Source: a bacterium UBP3_UBA6266
GTDB taxonomy: Bacteria > Auribacterota > UBA6266
Length of the DNA: 5,292 bases
Assembly: GCA_002440765.1 (NCBI GenBank)
Contig: DJVC01000013.1
Coordinates: 1-5,292, forward strand
Direction: 5' to 3'
The notes beneath the pieces are model-generated. The model ran no database searches, was not told the DNA's origin, and worked only from the letters and a program-made list of their open reading frames with translations. Shown here one piece after another: positions 1 through 5,292 of this stretch; within the stretch, counting starts at the first letter, position 1; every line of letters starts with the position of its first letter. The translations under genes were made by a program, and so were the position numbers.

Positions 1-1
1 C

Positions 2-3000
2 CTGTATTTTTCCCGTCGGTATCCTGTAACTGTTGTACGAAAAGGCCAATATGGTTATTAACACAAAGACTGCTGTTGCGGTAACAAGCCTGTCCAGAAA
101 ATCCACAATCCTTATCTTCGGTTCCTGCCCGGGTACCCAAAGTTGTTTCATATGGAATTCTTTCCACCTGCCGGTGACAAACCTGAAATTATAAAGAGAT
201 TTCCAGGCAATGATAACAAGGACTATCGAACATATCACAACAAGATTCCATGTATACGAAGCATCCCTGCCTCTCACAAGGGAATTTATAACCATTTCAT
301 TGAACAAATGAACCTGAAAACCAAAACGAAGCCCTACCATCAGAACCCATGTCATCAAAAGCATAAACCCGTAATTCCGGTACAGGCGCAGGTCAAGCCT
401 TAACTTCTCAATACTTCTTTCAATATCTTCGTAAATAAACCAGGACCTGAAACCGGACAGTTTCTCCTTCAGCAAACAGGAAATATCCGTTTTTCTGAGC
501 TTCTTTTCGTTTCTTTCCACCACCTCATTTAATATGTCCACAGCTCTCGGCGTCCTCCACCAGTAGCCGATGTTTGCGCCTTTAATCACTTCCTGCCAGG
601 CAATCTTGTTTCCGGCTATATAGAGCATATGATAAAAATCTATAAAGAAATTCGGTATCGCGGCCCTGAACCTCATGGCCCTTACGGCTTTTTCTTTCAT
701 CCCTTTTATAACCTGGTTGCCCGCCGCATTTATATATATATGCCCCAGCATCATCGTCAGACAATAGATAATGAAAGAAAACACACCCGTAAAAATGAAT
801 AACCGGAAAATATTTCCCGAAACCAGAATAGCAAAACAGGAACCCATGAAAAGGCCTATTGCCAAAAGAAACTTTCTTGCGGAAACAACACCCGCGGCTT
901 CTTCCAGGCTTCCTTCCGCAACAACTCTTTTTCTTTTTTCCATTTCCTTCAATGCGTTCAAAAGAGCCCGGTTGTCAGATGAACATCCTGAACTGATTCT
1001 GGACTGCAGGATATCAATCATATTGTCGTACTCATCTATAATCGCCCTCAATCCGAGATAATCGTCCACCCCTTCCTTGACTCCTCTCATAGTAAAATAC
1101 CTGTAAATGAAGATGGGAATAAGAATAAGGCAGGGCCCTATCACCCATGCCCATCCGCCCACAGAAAAGAAATTAAGCACTGTGGGTGTATATATTCCTA
1201 TGGTTTTCCTCACACGCTCAAGGAACTGGACTATACTGGAATGCCCGTTGATAAACAACGCGATGGGCGCAATCCGGGATGAAAGAGCCATTTCCCACAA
1301 GGATTTTACGGGAATAAAATATATCCACCAGAAAATACACAGCATACGGGCAACACGGAATAAAAACGGCTGGACCGCGCTGAAAAGCGTGGGAATACAG
1401 AATGTCGCGTATCCCCATAACCCTTTTCTCTTCCAGAGTTCGGAAAAATTGCCCCAATTTTCGGTAACAATAATAAGGCCCATTATATAACCCTTCATCC
1501 ATCTTGACATCTGCTTGGGCCTGAATTTGAACCCGACTTCAGATTCAAAACCCGACGGGTCTTCGGGCGTAAGGCTCCAGAAACCGGAAACATTGAATCC
1601 GTACCACCAGAGCACAAGCCCCAGCATATAATCTTCGGCAACCTGGAATTCATCCCAGCCTCCCAAAGTAAGCAGGCTGTTTTTCAGATTATAGTGGTGT
1701 TCAATTTCTTTTGATTCGCCTTCTATATTTAATTTCCCGGAAACTGTTTTATCTTTCCAGTCGATTTCCTCGACCGGTTCGGTCGAAAAGTAACCCGTAG
1801 TCCCGCCCAGGGGTTTAAACGCGTCGTTTGAAGCGTGAAGCCCGTCCCATCCGGCGGTGTACCAACTCGCGTATTCACCGAACATAAACGCGGATATCTG
1901 TCCTTTTGCGGCATGTAAAGCGTTTGTTATTTTAGCAAGCCGCCCCTGCCCGTTGCGGGGTTCGTTTATTCTTTTATACTCGGCAATAATCAGGGATTTG
2001 ACAAATCTATCAAATGTTATCCTGTCCATGATATAATCCGTCGCGTAAACACCGTAGCCCGGCATATTGCAGAGAGTAACATATAAATTAATCATTTTTC
2101 TCAGCCCGGTTCTGACAGTTTTTTTAACCGGGCGGTTTCTGTCATTCACTTCCGCGTCAAGGCGTTTTATCTTTTCCCATAACATGGCTGTCGAAAAATA
2201 TCTTCTGTCGCCTGAAGTAATCTCGAGCAGGGATTTCAGTGTATTATTACAAAAATATCTCATGTGCCTCGCAAGAACACGCCCTCTCTTAAAATTAAAC
2301 CTGTTATATATTACTTTATCCTCATTTTTCAGCAGGTTGCCGTACAGGCGCAATATGCTTTCAATAATCCCCGATGTTTTTTTCAATGTTGTTCCGACGG
2401 CATCTTTTTCAGACAGAGATTCGGCTGCTTTTTCGATCTGGGGAGCTATTTTCGATTCGACTAACTTCCTGACATTCAAAATACCGTCCGATGTTCCCAG
2501 AATAAACTGAAGCAGCTGATTTTGATTGGGAATATCTTCAACGTCATAAATTATTCCCGCGATACCGTCGGACTCGTGCAGCACCGATGTGTTGGCTCCC
2601 GGCTTTGTGTAAGGCTGGCTCGGTTCTTTGGGCAGTCTTACAAATAATAACCAGTGAAGTTTCTGCAGGAACCCGCTGTGTTTTATATTTTCCGGCATGG
2701 ATTCTTCCTTCCTGCCGTCTTCCCTTACAGCCATCCCCCTTATAAATATCTCATCTTCCGGCAAAACACCTTCTACTTTCAGATTATTCAACACATTTTT
2801 AGACCAGTTTTCCCCGGCAAATATGAATTTCACTTTCTTAAGGGGGTATCTCATGGCAAGAAGTGATTTTATTAATTTGAAAACCGTCTCTTCGCTCCCC
2901 ACAGCGACTATCCACGGAGTCATACGCGGAATGATGTCATAACAGAAGATTATTTTCTTCTCATTATGGGATATTTCCAGAAAACTCCTGATTTCATCCG

Positions 3001-5290
3001 CAGTAACATTTTTAAAATACTTATCTGTATCTTTCTGCGCTTTCCATAATTTCAGGCCGGTATCCAGAGATATGCCTTTCTCCCGCAGAAAAACCTTCAA
3101 TTCATCAAACCCCGGGCAGGACATTCTCTCCAGCAGATCGTTTTTGCCGAGACTGTCATAGTTCTTTTTCAACCCGGCATAATCAATCATTTCATAAATC
3201 GAACCTGACGGCCCGGCCCCCTTACCGAAAAGCTTCTCATACCGCATTTTTTGCCGGTTTGAGAGCCTTTCCTTCCATCCCGCCGGATCCTCTTTCCTTA
3301 ATTTATTCGCGAGAATTATCAAATCCCTGTCTTTTTCCTCAATCCTGCCCAAAAGGGTATCAACAAAGCCTCTGAACGACTTTTCCCTTTCATCCCCATC
3401 CGCGCCTTCGTATAACTTGTCATCTTCGCATATCGCTTTAAACCTGTGCCTGGCATGCAGGACGATTATCAGCATATACATCGCTCTGATGATCTCCGCC
3501 GCGAAAAGCATCTTCACTGTCAATGCAAGTACTCCCACCGCCGGCATAAGCAAAAAAAGGCATATAACGCATACGGCAATCGAAGTGATATAATGTTTGC
3601 GGCGTTCTTCATTCCGGGTTTTCTGGCTAAGATACAACTTTGCGAATCTTCCCAGATAGTAAAATGAAAACTTGCCTATGAACAGCGTGGCGCTGCCGAC
3701 CATAAGTATTCCGAAGCATATCTGAAGGATAAAAATAAAGAGCTGGAAACCGACTTCCGGCGACCAGAAAGGATATCCTTCGGCATTAAGCCTTACAGCC
3801 TCGAATACGGCAAACCCTTTCTGAAACAGCGTTCCTATATTCCCGGTAGAAAGTAAATTGTACGCCGCTGTAACCAGGGCTATGAATAAGGTGCCCGTCA
3901 GATAAAACACGAATCCGACGGCCGTAAGGAACAACACCGTCTTTGAAAGCGTGAATATTTTGAACGGGATTTTTTCAATCCTGGTAAGGTGAAAAGCGTT
4001 CAGGAAGTTACGGACTATACCGGTGTCTCTCATATTCTCCATCCCCGGTATCTCTATATCGAGAGCGCGCTGCAGAGAATCACGGTTGAGATTATGGGGT
4101 TTCAACCTGTAAAGGGCCGCCCTTATCTGGATAAGAAACCTTCTGACATCAATGGCTTTAAGGTTCTCATGGGTATCCGTGCTGTATATCAGCCTTTGAT
4201 AATCCCTGTAAATTCCCCTCATATCTTTCGCTGGATAAATAAGCACAAAATGATTTTTAACTTTTGAACCCAGAAGCACTGAGAACAATCCCAGGGCAAA
4301 GACATATACCGAAAATACGGAGAACACTTTTACCGGGAAACTGAAATCGGCCGCGGCAAGCAGCAGCACAATTATAACAGCGGGTATAAATACAATCATC
4401 CCGTATACGCTTTTGAACTTATCCATATCCGATTCGCTGTGTTCTTTCTGCAGGAGTTTCTGTATCTGGGATATAGCCCCGTCCATCGTCGCCCCGAACC
4501 TGTCCGACCTTCCTATATTTCCCGATTCATGCAGTTCCCCTCCTTTTATGTTGCGCGCCCTGACCGGCCTGTCCAGATCTTTCAATAATTCAAACCATCT
4601 TCCCTCAGAGGCGCAAACAAGATGCTCCTTGAACTCATGAACATCTATATAGTCCTTCCTGTAAAACCTTGATGTATATACGACATAATCCTTAGCGTTT
4701 TCATCCACAAGTTTTACAACCTCTTTTATAAAGTCCTTCAGCATTTTTTCTTTTTCCCCGACAGAAGCATTTTCGTCCGGCGGAACGGCTATCGCGGAAA
4801 CACTTTTAAGGCTCTCGTTTCCGAACCTGATAATCCAGAGTATGGACAGGATCCTCTTTAGTTCTTTTTTCTGTTTATCTATAAACCTCCCGGGTTTCGC
4901 AATTTTCATATAGTACCTGATGAATAATGAAGAGTTCCACACCGAAAACAATAGCACCGTTATCAGAATACTCATGTCAGGGCCTGCTATTTCAAGGGGG
5001 TTATAATACTGCAGGAAGAAAAAAACAACCGACAGCGCAAACCCCTTCAATAACTGCAGCCAGTTAACCCCGGCAAATATAACGAAAACGGCAAGATACG
5101 GCAGGAAATTGACTATTTTGGGGAAACCCGCCATATAAGAAATAACCGCTATAACAATAAATTTAAGGGTCTTATATGCAATATCAAGGTTATATCTCGG
5201 TTCCGCGTCAAAATTATAATTCCACCAGGCATCGCTCTTTTTCAGTTCGGGAGGGAAAATACCCATATCATCCTGCTGGGAGCCCATGCG
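2..5290 (-). CDS. Giant multi-pass membrane protein with a cellulose synthase-like (XagB-like) GT2 glycosyltransferase domain; partial at both ends
   Basis: This frame has 1,763 codons and no stop, and it leaves the window on both sides. The translation is protein-like throughout, with hydrophobic helices alternating with charged segments. Domain order, counting from the Met at 5285-5287: about four membrane segments (39-126), charged loop (127-293), membrane hairpin (294-341), loop (342-447), about four membrane segments (448-611), soluble linker (612-788), GT2 domain (789-1268), membrane segments (1290-1400), charged helical stretch (1401-1472), and further membrane and loop segments to 1762. 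GT2 enzymes of this kind move sugar from a nucleotide-sugar to a growing glycan at the cytosolic face of the inner membrane. The motifs TKPGAN, YDVED, PLGGT, AED and QMSRW support this. Related XagB-like proteins are, from memory, well under half this length, so the N-terminal membrane region, the inserts in the GT core and the C-terminal extension are all unusual. Sugar, acceptor and product are unknown. The open frame and GT2 call are firm; the subfamily is likely. Confidence 0.93.
32..1087 (-). other. C-terminal extension with extra membrane segments (residues 1401-1752 and onward)
   Basis: After the usual end of a GT2 synthase the frame carries on for at least 360 residues. It holds a charged helical stretch with coiled-coil character (1401-1472, containing LNALKEMEKRKRVVAEGSLE), a hairpin (1473-1491 FLLAIGLFMGSCFAILVSG and 1493-1515 IFRLFIFTGVFSFIIYC), a soluble loop (1516-1639) with IGYWWRTPRAVDI and Lys/Arg-rich helices, and hydrophobic stretches at about 1640-1658 (GFMLLMTWVLMVGLRFGFQ), 1680-1696 (WNLVVICSIVLVIIAW) and 1733-1752 (LVTATAVFVLITILAFSY). 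The chain is still open at the left edge. I recognise no family. It could be a second transport or assembly module fused to the synthase. Confidence 0.6.
1088..1420 (-). other. Membrane segments directly after the GT2 core (residues 1290-1400)
   Basis: Hydrophobic stretches lie at about 1293-1311 (YATFCIPTLFSAVQPFLF), 1314-1327 (RMLCIFWWIYFIPV) and 1379-1397 (WAWVIGPCLILIPIFIY). Between them, about 1328-1375, is a semi-polar stretch with WEMALSSRIAPIALFI that could be a further helix or re-entrant segment. This matches the two to four C-terminal helices that follow QxxRW in GT2 synthases and carry the polymer across the membrane. Standard relatives end soon after this point. Confidence 0.7.
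1499..1513 (-). other. QxxRW motif (QMSRW, residues 1259-1263)
   Basis: QMSRW followed by MKGY is the standard end of the catalytic core in processive GT2 enzymes. It lies on an interfacial helix lining the mouth of the membrane channel, and the membrane segments begin about 30 residues later. It is intact here. Confidence 0.9.
1631..1636 (-). other. ED catalytic base motif of the GT2 domain (E1218-D1219)
   Basis: AEDYMLG lies just after GGWDEFQV, where relatives have NVTEDADLG. The ED pair is kept, while the preceding Thr is Ala. In GT2 synthases the Asp of this pair is the general base that activates the acceptor hydroxyl. Confidence 0.85.
1676..1780 (-). other. Small insert between PLGGT and GGWD/AED (about residues 1170-1204)
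   Basis: Relatives have only a few residues between the HFRT segment and the GxWDpxNVTED motif. Here about 35 polar, acid-rich residues lie there, with a strand-like stretch (KTVSGKLNIEGES) followed by KEIEHHYNLK. By homology this places a surface loop or beta hairpin near the acceptor-binding face of the enzyme. No function is recognised. Confidence 0.65.
1943..2503 (-). other. Large insert within the GT2 domain (about residues 929-1115)
   Basis: In relatives the QLxxF segment after YDAED is followed within a few tens of residues by the Q-A-R-L / EYaxWF segment. Here about 190 residues separate QLLQF (924-928) from LAKITNALHAAKGQ (1117-1130). The insert is polar and mainly helical, with Lys/Glu-rich helices near 940-985 and Arg-rich stretches (RFNFKRGRVLARHMRYF, about 996-1012; NDRNRPVKKTVRTGLRK, about 1048-1064). 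It has no membrane helix and no motif that I recognise. It is in frame and its codon use looks like its surroundings, so it is a protein domain and not an inserted element. Confidence 0.7.
2534..2548 (-). other. YDVED metal-binding motif of the GT2 domain (residues 914-918)
   Basis: YDVED followed by IPNQNQL corresponds to the YDAEDxPxPxQL signature of the XagB-like branch, where the acidic residues hold the divalent metal and the nucleotide diphosphate. D915 and D918 are both present, which argues that this is a working site rather than a decayed one. Confidence 0.85.
2924..3454 (-). other. Soluble helical linker before the catalytic core (residues 612-788)
   Basis: About 175 highly charged residues lead from the last upstream membrane helix into the first beta strand of the GT2 domain. 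Runs such as RIEEKDRDLIILANKLRKED (648-667) look helical. A part around 716-750 (LLERMSCPGFDELKVFLREKG) faintly recalls the MshEN / GSPII_E N-terminal fold that accompanies some XagB-like and N4 adsorption protein B-like transferases, but I see no defining signature and do not assert it. The region is cytosolic by topology. Confidence 0.45.
3455..3946 (-). other. Second membrane module before the GT2 domain, about four helices (residues 448-611)
   Basis: Hydrophobic stretches are seen at about 449-475 (VLFLTAVGFVFYLTGTLFIAL), 512-536 (FQLFIFILQICFGILMVG), 569-590 (IAVCVICLFLLMPAVGVLAL) and 594-611 (LFAAEIIRAMYMLIIVL). Gly-rich and aromatic loops (FWSPEVGF) separate them, and a basic stretch (YLSQKTRNEERRKHY, about 552-566) marks a cytosolic turn. 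With the earlier modules this gives an even number of helices, which places the GT2 domain in the cytosol if the N-terminus is cytosolic. A synthase of this family needs few helices here, so this may be a channel-like or scaffold addition. Confidence 0.65.
3947..4264 (-). other. Soluble loop (residues 342-447)
   Basis: About 105 polar residues lie between membrane modules. The segment has many Arg and Lys residues (RRFLIQIRAALYRLKPHNLNR, broken here as RRFLIQIRAAL and YRLKPHNLNR at about 382-402), which fits the cytosolic side. The sequence predicts mainly helix. No known motif was found, and I cannot assign a function. Confidence 0.45.
4265..4408 (-). other. Membrane hairpin (residues 294-341)
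   Basis: Two long hydrophobic stretches, about 295-313 (GMIVFIPAVIIVLLLAAA) and 318-340 (VFSVFSVYVFALGLFSVLLG), are separated by a very short turn (DFSFPVK). This is a classic tight hairpin that returns the chain to the side it came from. The following GSKVKNH is basic, in keeping with a cytosolic exit. The family is not recognised. Confidence 0.75.
4409..4909 (-). other. Charged cytosolic loop, partly helical (residues 127-293)
   Basis: This segment of about 165 residues is rich in Lys, Glu, Asp and Arg and has no membrane stretch long enough to be convincing. The Leu/Ile-containing run near 143-153 (LKRILSILWII) looks amphipathic or membrane-surface rather than spanning. A Lys/Glu-rich helix lies around 176-200, and Gln/Lys/Glu repeats (ISQIQKLLQKE) lie near 272-282, just before the next hairpin. 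No catalytic or ligand-binding motif is recognised. Its position between two membrane modules suggests a cytosolic domain that packs against the enzyme or a partner protein; this is inference. Confidence 0.5.
4910..5173 (-). other. N-terminal membrane module, about four helices (residues 39-126)
   Basis: Four hydrophobic stretches lie close together: about 39-55 (starting KTLKFIVIAVISYM), 59-77 (LPYLAVFVIFAGVNW), 82-95 (FALSVVFFFLQYY) and 105-122 (SILITVLLFSVW). A basic segment (RYYMKIAKPGR, 124-134) follows the last, which by the positive-inside rule puts both ends of the module in the cytosol. There is no cleavable signal peptide. I do not recognise a named family. It sits about 660 residues ahead of the GT2 domain, whereas ordinary GT2 synthases have only one or two N-terminal helices. 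The third helix is short and its count is uncertain. Confidence 0.7.
5264..5287 (-). other. Candidate translation starts at the right edge (unresolved)
   Basis: Two in-frame Met codons lie close to the right edge, at 5285-5287 and 5264-5266. Only five bases (CCCGC on the minus strand) precede the first, so no ribosome binding site can be judged, and the frame is still open upstream of it. The second has AGGA four bases upstream (5271-5274), which is close for a Shine-Dalgarno site but possible. The residues that follow (PPELKKSDAWWNYNF) are polar and precede the first membrane helix by about 30 residues, as expected either of a short cytosolic N-terminus or of a linker after an upstream domain. 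Residue numbers here use the first Met only for convenience. Confidence 0.3.
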
Positions 5291-5292
5291 GG

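Larger units (their letters stand above)
1484..2923 (-). other. GT2 catalytic domain, XagB / N4-adsorption-protein-B-like (residues 789-1268)
   Basis: The domain opens with a strand and a helix matching the family start (TPWIVAVGSEETVFKLIKSL, 790-809), then RYPLKKVKFIF, like the common LdYP..kLevl pattern. TKPGAN (894-899) matches the TKPxALN nucleotide-sugar motif. IIYDVEDIPNQNQL (912-925) matches viYDAEDxPdPdQL and carries the metal-binding acidic residues. FGEYASWY (1136-1143) and KPLGGTTGYF (1158-1167) match the EYaxWF and PLGGTSNHF motifs. GGWDEFQVAEDYMLG (1209-1223) matches GxWDpxNVTEDADLG, with E1218/D1219 as catalytic base region. QMSRWMKGY (1259-1267) is the QxxRW motif that holds the acceptor and the nucleotide. 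These were recognised by eye and from memory of the family, without alignment. Together they support a processive-type, inverting transferase using a nucleotide-sugar. The donor sugar is not predictable. Confidence 0.88.

Noticed and set aside
729..741. TA dinucleotide run (ttatatatatatg)
   Set aside because: It is short and in frame, coding for the HIYI part of the protein, with no promoter layout around it.
143..1490. Several short open frames on the + strand (143-403, 771-1061, 1107-1490)
   Set aside because: All overlap the long gene in antisense and have low-complexity His/Pro/Arg/Ser-rich products, typical of shadow frames.
582..1914. Short minus-strand frames at 582-764, 1218-1502 and 1729-1914
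   Set aside because: They are in a different frame from the long gene (their codon phase differs) and lie inside it. The main frame carries the GT2 motifs over the same bases.
1938..1962. GC-rich imperfect inverted repeat (CCCCTGC ... GCGGGG) resembling a terminator
   Set aside because: The pairing has a bulge, no T-tract follows on either strand, and it lies inside the coding frame (encoding EPRNGQGRL).
2067..2510. Open frame of 147 codons on the + strand, the longest competitor in the window
   Set aside because: It lies wholly opposite the continuous minus-strand gene. Its translation is a Ser/Phe/Arg-rich mirror of that gene with no motif or membrane logic of its own, and it has no matching neighbour.
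1484..2923. Cyclic beta-1,2-glucan synthase (NdvB/Cgs, GT84) as the identity, suggested by the large size and many helices
   Set aside because: The GT84 region has LDADT and GKGIYDVDAFE-type motifs, which are absent. The motifs seen (TKPGAN, YDVED, PLGGT, AED) fit the XagB-like GT2 branch instead. A hydrolase or phosphorylase domain outside the window cannot be excluded.
1484..2923. Plain cellulose synthase BcsA
   Set aside because: The PLGGT and YDVED..QL signatures fit the XagB-like branch better, and no PilZ-type RxxxR...DxSxxG motif follows the membrane segments.

Overview
The whole window is the inside of one very large gene on the minus strand. Read against the + strand, the frame whose codons occupy positions 2-4, 5-7 and so on to 5288-5290 has no stop codon anywhere: 1,763 consecutive sense codons running off both ends. 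No other frame is open for more than about 150 codons. There is no intergenic space and no RNA gene, mobile element, CRISPR array, promoter or terminator that I can support. Residue numbers below count from the Met at 5285-5287, so residue n lies at 5288-3n to 5290-3n. That Met may or may not be the true start.

The protein is a multi-pass membrane protein built around a family 2 glycosyltransferase (GT2) core of the cellulose synthase-like, processive type. The motif series most resembles the XagB / phage N4 adsorption protein B-like branch: TKPGAN, YDVED, an EYASW segment, PLGGT, GGWD, AED and QMSRW, all in the canonical order. From N to C terminus (right to left on the + strand) the layout is: a cluster of about four membrane segments, a charged cytosolic loop, a membrane hairpin, a second loop, about four more membrane segments, a soluble helical linker, the GT2 domain (about residues 789-1268), then membrane segments after the GT. 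A further region of about 360 residues with extra membrane helices continues past the window edge.

Two features set the GT2 core apart. About 190 residues are inserted between the YDVED strand and the EYASW segment, and about 35 between PLGGT and the AED motif. The position expected to carry the first, nucleotide-binding Asp appears to be Asn. The metal-binding, catalytic-base and QxxRW motifs are intact, so activity is plausible but not certain.

The organism cannot be identified from sequence alone. A bacterial code, moderate GC and a membrane GT gene well over 5 kb would suit an uncultivated lineage known for oversized genes, such as Omnitrophota; this is a guess. The likely role is making or exporting a cell-surface polysaccharide, with sugar polymerised on the cytosolic face and the membrane helices forming or supporting a channel. 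Substrate and product cannot be read from the sequence.
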